Shown: positions 16,639 to 25,127 of the stretch, in pieces | Position numbering within the stretch: the first letter of the stretch is position 1 | Layout of the letters: every line of letters starts with the position of its first letter | From: CAVQBP01 sp963848195 | Lineage (GTDB): Bacteria; Bacteroidota; Ignavibacteria; Ignavibacteriales; Ignavibacteriaceae | DNA: 64,000 bases | Reading direction: 5' to 3' | Assembly: GCA_963848195.1 (NCBI GenBank) | Contig: CAWKCY010000009.1 | Span: forward strand, 372,001 to 436,000 | The notes under the pieces: model-generated | Told to the model about the DNA's origin: nothing | Seen by the model: the letters and a program-made list of their open reading frames with translations, nothing else | Database searches by the model: none | Position numbers and translations under genes: made by a program

Positions 16639-18957
16639 ATGGCAAAAAATCTAGTTTTAGTAGAATCTCCAGCAAAAGCAAAGACAATTAATAAATATCT
16701 TGGAAACAATTATTTGGTAGAAGCAACAATAGGACATATAAGAAATTTACCAAAGACGAAATTAGGAGTTGATATCGAGAAGGGATTTCAGCCTCAATAT
16801 GTTACTATCAGAGGCAAGGGAGATATAATTAAGAAAATAAAGTCTCTTGCCGGAAAAAGTAATAATATTTATATAGCAACTGACCCTGACCGTGAAGGTG
16901 AAGCAATTGCACAAGATATAGTTGATATATTAAATGGAAAAGGGAATCATAAAATCCGCAGAGTTCTATTTAATGAAATCACCAAAACCGGTGTTAAGAA
17001 GGCGATGGAAACACCAAGAAATATTGATAACTATCTAGTTAGTTCGCAGCGAGCAAGAAGAGTTATGGACAGGATAATTGGATATAAGATGAGTCCCTTT
17101 CTGTGGAAAGCTGTAATTGAAATGTCAGGCAGCAGTTCATTATCTGCCGGAAGGGTTCAATCTGTAGCGCTTAAACTTATATGCGATAGAGAAGAAGAAA
17201 TAGGAAAATTCATACAGACGGAATACTGGTCTATCTGGGCTGTCTTCAAAACCGGTAAAGGTGAAACATTTGAAGCAAAGCTTTTTAATGTTGAAGGGAA
17301 AGATCTCAAAATTCAACCAAAGCCGGAAATGAGTGAGAATGATTGGAAAGAATTTTTAGAAAAGAATTTTGCAATAAATAAAGAAACATCGGCAAAAGAA
17401 ATCTTTGACAGAATTTTACATAAAGAAAATTTTACTATTACAGATATAATTAAGAAAAATGTAAAAAGAAATCCATCCCCACCATTTATTACAAGTACCT
17501 TACAAGCAGAAGCTTCAAGAAGAATAAAGATGCGTCCTAAACAAACTATGATGATTGCACAAAAACTCTATGAAGGAGTAGAGCTCGGGAAGGAAGGAGG
17601 CACACAAGGTTTAATTACATATATGAGAACGGATTCTACCCGAATAAGTGAAGAAATTATTCCTGTTGTCAGAGACTACATTAAAAGCTCTTACGGCGAA
17701 AAGTATATACCGGACACCCCGAATATTTACGAGAAAAAAGATAAAATAAATGTTCAGGATGCTCATGAAGCAATTAGACCTACATCTTTGAAATTTACGC
17801 CAGATTATGTTAAGAATTATTTAGATAAAAGATCATTAAAGCTTTATGAACTGATCTGGATGCGATTTATCGCTTCACAAATGGCCCCAGCTCAACTTGA
17901 AGTTACAAATGTTGAAGTTTCGGCTGATGAATTTGTATTCAAGGCAACAGGCACTGCAGTTAAATTCAGTGGATTTATGCAGGTTTATGAGGAAATGGTA
18001 GAGCAGAGAGAAAATGACGATGATAGTAAAGAAGAGAAAATCCCTTTAGGACTGGAAATAAATCAAAAACTGACATTAGAGGAACTGGAAAAAATACAGC
18101 ATTTTACGAAACCTCCAGCGCGATATACAGAAAGTTCTTTAATTAGAGACCTGGAATCAAAAGGTATTGGCAGACCAAGTACATATTCTTTAATTGCAAG
18201 TACTATCCAGGACAGAAATTATGTTGAACAGGTTGACAGGAAATTAGTTCCTACAAAGCTTGGCAAAGAAGTAAATAAAATTCTTGTCAAGAATTTTCCT
18301 GGAATTATTAATGAAAGTTTTACAGCTGAAATGGAAAATGAACTTGACCAGATTGCTCAAGGTGAAAATGGATATGTAAAAGTATTAAATGATTTTTATC
18401 AGCCCTTTTCTGAGGCACTTAAGCAAGTTGAAAATAAAATGGAAAAAATTCTCTGTGACAAGTGCGGTGGTGAAATGATAATTAAGATAGGCAGATTCGG
18501 CAAATATCTTGCTTGCAGCAATTATCCGGAATGTAAAAATATAAAATCCTTTAAAGATATTGCGGCTCAAAATCAAGAACCGGAATATACAGGAGAAAAG
18601 TGTGAAAAATGCGGAGCCAGAACTGTTTACAGAGATGGAAAATTCGGAAGATTTATTGGTTGTGAAAGATATCCTGATTGCGATTTTGTAAAAAACATTT
18701 CATTAAATGTGAAATGTCCGAAATGTAAAGAAGGGGAAGTCGTTGAAAGAAAATCGAGGCGTAATAAAGTGTTTTACGGCTGTTCGAGATATCCTGATTG
18801 CGATTTTGTAAGTTGGTACAGACCGATTCCTCAAGAATGTCCTAATAAAGATTCATATTATATGGAAAAAAGATATTCAAAGAAAAAAGGTGAATATCTG
18901 AAGTGTCCTAATTGTGGCGAAGAGGTTGTTTTAACAGTTTCCGAAGAAGAAGAATAA
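16639..18957 (+). CDS. topA: DNA topoisomerase I
   Basis: Type IA topoisomerase relaxing negative supercoils. Toprim domain at the N terminus (LVLVESPAKAKTINKYLG; acidic DPDREGEA motif). The active-site Tyr is Y328 in GLITYMRTDSTRIS. The C terminus has three or four Cys4 zinc modules (CDKCGGE, CEKCGAR, CPKCKEG, CPNCGEE). 772 residues from ATG 16639; a TTG at 16627 is an alternative, but the homologous N terminus begins at AKNLVLVES. Ends 10 nt before xerD. Confidence 0.96.
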   Translation: MAKNLVLVESPAKAKTINKYLGNNYLVEATIGHIRNLPKTKLGVDIEKGFQPQYVTIRGKGDIIKKIKSLAGKSNNIYIATDPDREGEAIAQDIVDILNGKGNHKIRRVLFNEITKTGVKKAMETPRNIDNYLVSSQRARRVMDRIIGYKMSPFLWKAVIEMSGSSSLSAGRVQSVALKLICDREEEIGKFIQTEYWSIWAVFKTGKGETFEAKLFNVEGKDLKIQPKPEMSENDWKEFLEKNFAINKETSAKEIFDRILHKENFTITDIIKKNVKRNPSPPFITSTLQAEASRRIKMRPKQTMMIAQKLYEGVELGKEGGTQGLITYMRTDSTRISEEIIPVVRDYIKSSYGEKYIPDTPNIYEKKDKINVQDAHEAIRPTSLKFTPDYVKNYLDKRSLKLYELIWMRFIASQMAPAQLEVTNVEVSADEFVFKATGTAVKFSGFMQVYEEMVEQRENDDDSKEEKIPLGLEINQKLTLEELEKIQHFTKPPARYTESSLIRDLESKGIGRPSTYSLIASTIQDRNYVEQVDRKLVPTKLGKEVNKILVKNFPGIINESFTAEMENELDQIAQGENGYVKVLNDFYQPFSEALKQVENKMEKILCDKCGGEMIIKIGRFGKYLACSNYPECKNIKSFKDIAAQNQEPEYTGEKCEKCGARTVYRDGKFGRFIGCERYPDCDFVKNISLNVKCPKCKEGEVVERKSRRNKVFYGCSRYPDCDFVSWYRPIPQECPNKDSYYMEKRYSKKKGEYLKCPNCGEEVVLTVSEEEE

Positions 18958-18967
18958 CTTATTTATA

Positions 18968-19849
18968 ATGCAAATTACACAAATAATTACAGATTATCTG
19001 GATTATTTAAGGGGAGTTAAGAGGTATTCATACAATACATTGAAAGCATATAATGAAGACCTAATCTCTTTTTCAAAATATTGTATGGATTATTCAAGAA
19101 ATGAGATTAATCTAGTTTCGGATAAATTTATAAAATCTTATTTATTTTATTTAAATGACCTTGAACTTGATAAGAGATCAGTTTCGAGAAAGTTGGCATC
19201 ATTACGGGGTTTATTTAAGTTTGCATATCAGCAAAACTTAATTGAACAAAATCCTTCTTCTTATATTAGCAATCCAAAAGCAGCACGAAATTTGCCGGAA
19301 ATTATTTCAGTAGAAAACTTTGCAGAAATTTACAAAGAAGTTGAAAAAGAGCAGGAAGATCCTAAATTAATAAAGGCGGTTTTTGAATTACTTTATGGCT
19401 GTGCATTACGGGTATCAGAATTATGCACATTGAATTATAATGATCTTGATATAAACCAAAAAATATTACGGATAAAAGGGAAGGGAAGTAAGGTAAGGAT
19501 TTCTCCGGTTGGAGATAAATCGGTGAAAGTTATAAAAGAATATTTAGATACTAGAAAATTTAACAGCGGAGATGATCCTTTACTAGTCAACAATAAGGGA
19601 AGAAGGATCTATCCAAGAATGATTCATCGAATTGTAAACAAATATTTGTCGAAAGTAACAGATATAAAAAAGAGGAGTCCTCATATTCTGAGACATAGCG
19701 CTGCAACGCATATGCTTGATAAAGGAGCTAATCTTAATTCAGTGAAGGAGATATTAGGGCATGAAAATCTTTCTACTACACAGATATATACTCATGTAAG
19801 CATCGAACGATTAAAATCCACATATAAAAAATCGCATCCTAAATCTTAA
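18968..19849 (+). CDS. xerD: Tyrosine recombinase XerC/XerD
   Basis: 293 residues. An N-terminal SAM-like core-binding domain (ITDYLDYLRGVKRYSYNTLKAY) precedes the catalytic domain, with R148 (CALRVSEL), H239 and R242 (HILRHSAATH), H265 (GHENL) and nucleophile Y274 (TQIYTHVS). Size and intact catalytic set indicate the housekeeping recombinase that resolves chromosome dimers at dif rather than an integrase. No dif-like site was recognised in the window. Between topA and raiA. Confidence 0.9.
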   Translation: MQITQIITDYLDYLRGVKRYSYNTLKAYNEDLISFSKYCMDYSRNEINLVSDKFIKSYLFYLNDLELDKRSVSRKLASLRGLFKFAYQQNLIEQNPSSYISNPKAARNLPEIISVENFAEIYKEVEKEQEDPKLIKAVFELLYGCALRVSELCTLNYNDLDINQKILRIKGKGSKVRISPVGDKSVKVIKEYLDTRKFNSGDDPLLVNNKGRRIYPRMIHRIVNKYLSKVTDIKKRSPHILRHSAATHMLDKGANLNSVKEILGHENLSTTQIYTHVSIERLKSTYKKSHPKS

Positions 19850-19865
19850 ATTAAACGGAGGATAT

Positions 19866-20168
19866 ATGAACATATCAATAACTTCCAGGAAGTTTAAAGC
19901 ACGTGACTCTCTTAAAGATTTTATAAATTCAGAAGTTGTTTCTTTAGAGAGGTTTTATGACGATATTTTAAGTGCTGATGTTGTTTTAAGTTATCAGAAT
20001 ACAAGTAATAGTATCAAAAGTGCCGAGATAATATTAAAAATTCCAGGAATGATATTAAAAGCTGCTGAAGATTCGGATGATTATAAGAAATCAATCAGCA
20101 GTACAGTAGAAAAACTTTCCCGTCAATTAAAAAAAATTAAAACAAAAAAGTATACACATGCAAGATGA
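19866..20168 (+). CDS. raiA: Ribosome hibernation promoting factor (short HPF/RaiA type)
   Basis: 100 residues, the length of short HPF/YfiA proteins: INISITSRKFKARDSLKDFI at the start, a beta-alpha-beta-beta-beta-alpha pattern, and a basic C terminus (LKKIKTKKYTHAR). Binds the 30S decoding region of idle ribosomes. ACGGAGG 4-5 nt ahead of the ATG is a strong ribosome site. Overlaps hprK by 4 nt; raiA and hprK are frequent neighbours. Confidence 0.9.
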   Translation: MNISITSRKFKARDSLKDFINSEVVSLERFYDDILSADVVLSYQNTSNSIKSAEIILKIPGMILKAAEDSDDYKKSISSTVEKLSRQLKKIKTKKYTHAR

Positions 20169-21178
20169 TTAAGATTAATCAAAAATCTATTTCAAGGAAA
20201 GAATTCCTTACAGTTGGTTCTTTATACAAGAATACATCAGAGAAATTCAAGTTAAAGTTGTATACAGACGAATCCGGATTTAATAAAAAGATTTTTGAAC
20301 AAAATTTACACAGACCCGGCTTAGCATTAGCCGGGTTTGTTGATCTATTTTCATCTTCACGTGTGCAGGTTTTTGGTAATACCGAAATGCGGTATTTAAT
20401 GCAGCTAACTGAAGAGAAAAGAGCCGAATCATTAGAGAGAATTTTGCAATTTGATATTCCTTGCATTATTCTAACTGATAATAACGTTCCATTTCCAAAA
20501 TTGATAGAATTGGCAAGTAAATACAAGACAACAATTCTGGTTTCTCCCTATCCTACTACAAAAACAACATATCTAATAAGTGATTTTTTGGACGATCAGT
20601 TTTCTTCGCGTATTTCGATACATGGTTCCTTTGTTGATGTTTATGGTGTAGGTCTTTTATTCGTAGGAAAATCCGGAATAGGGAAAAGTGAAGTGGCGCT
20701 TGATCTTATCGAAAGAGGACAAAGGCTTGTTGCTGATGATTTAATTATTTTGACTAAAAAAGGGGAAGGCATCCTGATAGGTTCAGGTACTAATATCGTA
20801 AAGCATCATATGGAAATCAGAGGGCTTGGGATAATTGATGTTGAAAGAATGTTCGGAATTAGGGCTATTCGATTTCAAAAAAGACTTGAAATAATCGTTG
20901 AACTTGAAGTTTGGGATGAAAAAAGCGAATATACGCGTACAGGACTTGATGAGACCACAGTTACTATATTAGGTATAGATCTTCCATACGTTAAACTCCC
21001 CATTTTACCCGGTAAAAACATTACTGTAATTTCTGAAGTGATAAGTCTTAATTACCTTTTAAAGCATTACGGTTATGACTCAGCAAAAATATTCCAGGAA
21101 CAGCTTCTGGAGCGGATAAAAGATAAAGGGAAAGATGATTATAGAGGAGTCGATTATTTTGAACATGATTTTGAATAA
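20165..21178 (+). CDS. hprK: HPr kinase/phosphorylase
   Basis: 337 residues. The C-terminal kinase domain has the P-loop GKSGIGKS at 168-175 and the HPrK signature around ADDLI, MEIRGLGIIDV and the downstream catalytic loop. The N-terminal domain is of the HprK_N type. Phosphorylates and dephosphorylates HPr on Ser. No PTS or HPr gene lies in this window, so in this organism it may serve a regulatory rather than sugar-transport role (inference). Overlaps raiA. Confidence 0.93.
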   Translation: MIKINQKSISRKEFLTVGSLYKNTSEKFKLKLYTDESGFNKKIFEQNLHRPGLALAGFVDLFSSSRVQVFGNTEMRYLMQLTEEKRAESLERILQFDIPCIILTDNNVPFPKLIELASKYKTTILVSPYPTTKTTYLISDFLDDQFSSRISIHGSFVDVYGVGLLFVGKSGIGKSEVALDLIERGQRLVADDLIILTKKGEGILIGSGTNIVKHHMEIRGLGIIDVERMFGIRAIRFQKRLEIIVELEVWDEKSEYTRTGLDETTVTILGIDLPYVKLPILPGKNITVISEVISLNYLLKHYGYDSAKIFQEQLLERIKDKGKDDYRGVDYFEHDFE

Positions 21179-21298
21179 ACCTCGAAATTCATCCTTGAAA
21201 GAAGTTAAAAGTTCTAAGTTCAATAAAATAAAGAAGTTAAGGAAGTTATTTAATTAGAATTAGCTTTTAAGAAAAACATTGATATAATAAATCTTCTC

Positions 21299-21327
21299 TT
21301 GACAAATCAATTCAAATTTTTTACATT
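21299..21327 (+). promoter_or_regulatory. Predicted sigma-70-like promoter for the DUF2795 gene
   Basis: TTGACA at 21299-21304, a 17-nt spacer, then TACATT at 21322-21327. Transcription would begin near 21334 and give a leader of about 260 nt before the ATG at 21596. This is the best -35/-10 pair seen in the 417-nt gap after hprK. In an AT-rich genome chance matches are common, and many Bacteroidota promoters have a different consensus. Confidence 0.4.
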
Positions 21328-21409
21328 CCGCACTTGAAATTTGGGAAACTTTACATTTTTAATTATTCCAAAAGATAAATTTTTAGAGAAATTTAGGAAA
21401 ATTCTAAAG

Positions 21410-21546
21410 AATTATTGGTAATCAAACAAAATTTCTGTTGTTTATTATTTTTTATTAAAATTTACGGGACAGAATGTTAACATAATGCCAACGAGGGGGA
21501 GGTAGTGAGTTAATAACTGAGTGCCGATAATTAAATCAACAGAAAT
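21410..21546 (+). ncRNA. Candidate structured 5' leader ahead of the DUF2795 gene
   Basis: The 417-nt gap between hprK and the next gene contains a G-rich island (CGAGGGGGAGGTAG around 21491-21504) in otherwise AT-rich DNA, bracketed by a perfect 10-bp inverted pair, ATTTCTGTTG 21431-21440 with CAACAGAAAT 21537-21546. A second pair, AATTATTGG 21410-21418 with CCGATAATT 21524-21532 (one G-U), crosses the first, so the two are either a pseudoknot or alternatives. A small hairpin AGTTA-A-TAACT sits at 21508-21518. No known riboswitch class was recognised. Confidence 0.35.
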
Positions 21547-21595
21547 AATAATTCAACTTCCATAAAACATTTTACGAATTTTTAGAGAGGGAAAT

Positions 21596-21817
21596 ATGAT
21601 TTGGACAGTGGAGCTAGCATCTTATTTAGATGATGCACCTTGGCCTGCAACTAAGGAAGAATTAATCGATTATGCAGATAGAATCGGGGCTCCTTATGAA
21701 GTTATTGAAAATTTGCTTGAACTTGAAGAATCAGATGAACCATATGAATCAATCGAAGATATTTGGCCTGATTATCCTACTGATGAAGATTTCTTTTACA
21801 ATGAGGATGATTTTTGA
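21596..21817 (+). CDS. Small acidic DUF2795 protein
   Basis: 73 residues, beginning MIWTVELASYLDDAPWPATK and continuing with a DUF2795-like helical segment (ELIDYADRIGAPYEVIENL) and a very acidic C-terminal half ending YPTDEDFFYNEDDF. Function unknown. Strong ribosome site GAGAGGGA 5-6 nt ahead of the ATG. It sits alone between a long leader and a hairpin, so it may be its own transcription unit. Confidence 0.8.
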   Translation: MIWTVELASYLDDAPWPATKEELIDYADRIGAPYEVIENLLELEESDEPYESIEDIWPDYPTDEDFFYNEDDF

Positions 21818-21818
21818 T

Positions 21819-21841
21819 AAGGTATTTATTTTTAATACCTT
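21819..21841 (+). terminator. Hairpin between DUF2795 gene and holB (weak terminator or processing site)
   Basis: AAGGTATT 21819-21826 pairs perfectly with AATACCTT 21834-21841 around a 7-nt loop. The stem is AT-rich and is not followed by a real T-run, so termination would be weak. It ends 9 nt before the holB start, so it may instead affect holB translation. Confidence 0.3.
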
Positions 21842-21850
21842 TAATAAATT

Positions 21851-22993
21851 ATGAATAAATATTTTGAAGGAATAAGCGGCCAGTTATATGTAAAAAATAT
21901 TTTAACAAAGTTAATTGAGACATTAAAAATACCGCATGCTTTGTTATTTCAAGGATTAGAGGGGGTGGGGAAGGAGTTTATTGCCATTCGATTTGCTCAA
22001 GCAATAAATGACTCACCCGGTTCAGAAAATAATCTTGCCATTAAACAAATTACAAATCTTACCGAGCCTTATATAAAATATATATTCCCCTTGCCACGTG
22101 GTAAAAATGAAAATGATGCAAGTTCACCATTCGAGAAATTAAGTCCGTCAGATATTCAATTAATTCAGGAAGAATTAAATAGGAAAATCTCTAATCCCTA
22201 TTATAAAATTAAAATTCCTAAGGCTCAAAATATTAAAATCAACAGCATCAGAGATATAAAAAAATTTTTATCTTTAAATTATACGGATATAAAGTACCGG
22301 GTTATTTTAATATCAGATGCTCACTTAATGAATGAATCAGCCCAAAATGCTCTTCTGAAAAATTTGGAAGAACCGCCAGATGGAGTTATTTTCATATTGA
22401 CTACTCCTTTCCCTTCACTCTTAAGGGAAACGATAAGATCGAGATGCCGGATGGTTAATTTTCAACCACTTGAACATACGGCAGTAAAAGATATTTTATT
22501 GAATTTCTTTGACATTGAAAATAGTTTAGCAGAGTCAGTTGTACCTTTTTCAGGCGGTTCTATTAGCAATGCTCTAACTCTGCTTGAAAATGATTTTAAA
22601 CTACTTAAAGAAAAAACTATACTTATATTGCGCTATTCTTTTGGAAGAAAATATCACTCAGCTTTAAATGAATTTTCATCTTTTATTACGGATGGGGATT
22701 CGGAATCAGTTAAGATTTTAATTGAAATGATTATTATGTGGATGAATGATATTCAAAAGTACAAATATAATTTATCGGATAGGGGGGAAGTTGAGCATGA
22801 TTTCTTTTTTAAGGATTATATAGAAACACTAGAGAAATTTAATAACAGATTTCCACAAATAGAAATTAATCAAATAGTAACCCAACTAAATGCTCTAATT
22901 TCGGCTTTCAAAAATAATGTCAATTTAAATACTGTCATTTTATCACTTATCTTTAATTTGGCTGCTTTAACATCACCTAAACTAAAAACATAA
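21851..22993 (+). CDS. holB: DNA polymerase III clamp-loader subunit delta'
   Basis: 380 residues of AAA+ type. GLEGVGKE occupies the Walker A position, but the final Ser/Thr is Glu, consistent with delta' not hydrolysing ATP. The partner motif SRCRMVNFQPL contains the SRC arginine-finger segment, and NALLKNLEEPP is the conserved clamp-loader sequence. An insertion of about 60 residues after the P-loop (NEDNASSPFEKLSP-like acidic stretch) lacks the zinc cysteines seen in many delta' proteins. Loads the sliding clamp at replication forks. Confidence 0.85.
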   Translation: MNKYFEGISGQLYVKNILTKLIETLKIPHALLFQGLEGVGKEFIAIRFAQAINDSPGSENNLAIKQITNLTEPYIKYIFPLPRGKNENDASSPFEKLSPSDIQLIQEELNRKISNPYYKIKIPKAQNIKINSIRDIKKFLSLNYTDIKYRVILISDAHLMNESAQNALLKNLEEPPDGVIFILTTPFPSLLRETIRSRCRMVNFQPLEHTAVKDILLNFFDIENSLAESVVPFSGGSISNALTLLENDFKLLKEKTILILRYSFGRKYHSALNEFSSFITDGDSESVKILIEMIIMWMNDIQKYKYNLSDRGEVEHDFFFKDYIETLEKFNNRFPQIEINQIVTQLNALISAFKNNVNLNTVILSLIFNLAALTSPKLKT

Positions 22994-23080
22994 TTTTCTT
23001 CATGATAGTTATACCTGAATTTTTAACTAAATTTGTTTAAGTTTAAAGAAAAACAAAAATTCAATTTTGAAGGCATTGTG

Positions 23081-24265
23081 ATGAAAAAAGTTGTTATAAT
23101 TTCAGCAAAAAGAACACCAGTCGGTTCTTTTGGAGGAACTTTATCATCTTTTAGTGCAGCCCAATTAGGGGGTTTTGCTATTAAAGGAGTATTAGAAGAT
23201 TCAAAAATTGATAAAGACTTAATAGATGAAGTTATTTTCGGTAACGTTCTTACAGCGGGGCAGGGTCAAGCGCCAGGAAGACAAGCAGCAATCTTTGCAG
23301 GACTTCCTGTAAAAACAGAATGTTTGACAATTAATAAAATGTGCGGGAGTGGATTAAAAGCGGTAATGCTCGCTCAGCAGGCAATTTTGTGCGGGGATGC
23401 CGAAATCATTATAGCCGGAGGACAGGAGAGTATGAGCAATGCTCCGTATATTCTTCCCAAAGCTAGATTTGGTTATCGATTAGGTAATGGTGAAGTAACT
23501 GATTCAATGATTTTAGATGGGCTATGGGATGTTTACAATGATATACATATGGGAAGATGTGCTGAATCGTGTGCAAAGGATTTTTCCTTTACAAGGGAAC
23601 AATTAGATGAATTTGCAATTAAGTCATATGAGAAGGCTTTGAGTGCTCAAAAAGAGGGTAAATTTGTAGATGAAATAATAAAAGTGCCTGTGAAATCGAA
23701 AACAGGAGATTTTAATATTGATACGGATGAAGAGCCGGGAAAAGTGAAGTTTGATAAAATTCCTACTTTAAAACCTGTATTTGATAAATCCGGTGTTATT
23801 ACTGCTGCTAATGCTTCAAGTATAAATGATGGAGCTGCTGCGATTTTAGTAATGTCGGAAGACAAAGCAAAAGAATTAGGATTGAAACCAATGGCTGAAA
23901 TTATTGCACAAAGCTCTGCAGCTAAAGCTCCAATCGAATTTACTACAGCACCTGCAGACGCAATAGCAAAAGGATTACTGAAAGCAAAATTAACAAAAAA
24001 TGATATTGATCTTTTTGAAATTAATGAAGCTTTTGCAGTTGTATCATTGGCTGTGAACAAATTATTAGGGCTTGATGTTGATAAAGTAAATGTAAATGGC
24101 GGTGCCATAGCTTTAGGACATCCTATAGGAGCAAGTGGAGCACGAATACTCACCACTTTAATTTACGAAATGAAAAGAAGGAAATCTAAATATGGTCTTG
24201 CATCTTTATGTATAGGAGGCGGTGAAGCATCTGCACTAATAATAAAAAATTATAATAATAATTAG
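23081..24265 (+). CDS. Acetyl-CoA C-acetyltransferase (thiolase)
   Basis: 394 residues from ATG 23081; a TTG at 23033 would add an unrelated 16-residue tail. Thiolase signatures: nucleophile Cys88 in NKMCGSGLKAV, NGGAIALGHPIGASGAR with the catalytic His, and LCIGGGEA with the second Cys near the C terminus. Condenses two acetyl-CoA or cleaves 3-ketoacyl-CoA. With the dehydrogenase 9 nt downstream it suggests a short beta-oxidation or butyrate/hydroxybutyrate module, although no crotonase or acyl-CoA dehydrogenase lies here. Confidence 0.93.
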   Translation: MKKVVIISAKRTPVGSFGGTLSSFSAAQLGGFAIKGVLEDSKIDKDLIDEVIFGNVLTAGQGQAPGRQAAIFAGLPVKTECLTINKMCGSGLKAVMLAQQAILCGDAEIIIAGGQESMSNAPYILPKARFGYRLGNGEVTDSMILDGLWDVYNDIHMGRCAESCAKDFSFTREQLDEFAIKSYEKALSAQKEGKFVDEIIKVPVKSKTGDFNIDTDEEPGKVKFDKIPTLKPVFDKSGVITAANASSINDGAAAILVMSEDKAKELGLKPMAEIIAQSSAAKAPIEFTTAPADAIAKGLLKAKLTKNDIDLFEINEAFAVVSLAVNKLLGLDVDKVNVNGGAIALGHPIGASGARILTTLIYEMKRRKSKYGLASLCIGGGEASALIIKNYNNN

Positions 24266-24274
24266 GGGGAATAA

Positions 24275-25126
24275 ATGGAAATCAATAATGTTTCGGTAAT
24301 TGGCGGCGGTACAATGGGTAATGGTATAGCTCATATATTCGCATTGAAAGGATTTAATGTTAATATCGTTGAAATGAGTGATGAGTTAGTAGAAAGATCA
24401 GTGTCAACTATTTCCAAAAACCTGGACCGTCAAATAAAGAAAGAAATTATAACCGAGCAAAACAAAAAAGATATTTTAACTAAAATTAATAAAATTGTTG
24501 GAGTTGAATCCACTCCAGCAAATTCGGATTTAGTTGTTGAAGCAATATATGAAAACAAAGAAGCTAAAGTAAGCATTTTTAATAAATTGCATAAAATAGT
24601 TGATAGTAATTCTATATTTGCATCTAATACATCTTCGATATCAATAACTGAATTATCCCAGACAGGAAGAGAAGATAAATTTATTGGAATGCATTTTATG
24701 AACCCGGTACCTGTGATGAAATTGGTTGAAATAGTTAGAGGATATTCAACCAGCAATGAAACTTATCAAACAATTAAAGATTTATCGATCAGACTGGATA
24801 AGACTCCTGTTGAAGTATTTGATTATCCAGGATTTATATCAAACCGAATTTTATTACCAATGATAAATGAAGCCATATTTGCTTTAATGGAAGGAGTTGC
24901 TTCAGCAGAGGATATCGATACAGTAATGAAGTTAGGAATGAATCATCCAATGGGACCATTAACATTAGCCGATTTCATCGGCTTAGACGTTTGTTTAGCA
25001 ATAATGGAAGTATTATTTAATGGATTTAACGATCCAAAGTTCAGACCATGTCCTTTACTAAAAAAGATGGTTGCTGCAAAGAAACTTGGCAGAAAAACCG
25101 GAGAAGGTTTCTTTATATATAAATAA
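24275..25126 (+). CDS. 3-hydroxybutyryl-CoA dehydrogenase
   Basis: 283 residues, the usual length for Hbd/PaaH. NAD-binding GGGTMGNG at residues 9-16, then the catalytic segment FIGMHFMNPVPVMKLVEI with the catalytic His and, later, the SNRILLPMINEA and GMNHPMGPLTLADFIGLD motifs. Interconverts acetoacetyl-CoA and 3-hydroxybutyryl-CoA with NAD(P)H. GGGGGA ribosome site. Co-transcribed with the thiolase. The following ClC gene starts 1 nt after its stop. Confidence 0.94.
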   Translation: MEINNVSVIGGGTMGNGIAHIFALKGFNVNIVEMSDELVERSVSTISKNLDRQIKKEIITEQNKKDILTKINKIVGVESTPANSDLVVEAIYENKEAKVSIFNKLHKIVDSNSIFASNTSSISITELSQTGREDKFIGMHFMNPVPVMKLVEIVRGYSTSNETYQTIKDLSIRLDKTPVEVFDYPGFISNRILLPMINEAIFALMEGVASAEDIDTVMKLGMNHPMGPLTLADFIGLDVCLAIMEVLFNGFNDPKFRPCPLLKKMVAAKKLGRKTGEGFFIYK

Positions 25127-25127
25127 G

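Noticed and set aside
23647..24156. 169-codon reverse frame inside the thiolase gene
   Set aside because: It is antisense to a well-supported gene, with no recognisable motif or ribosome site.
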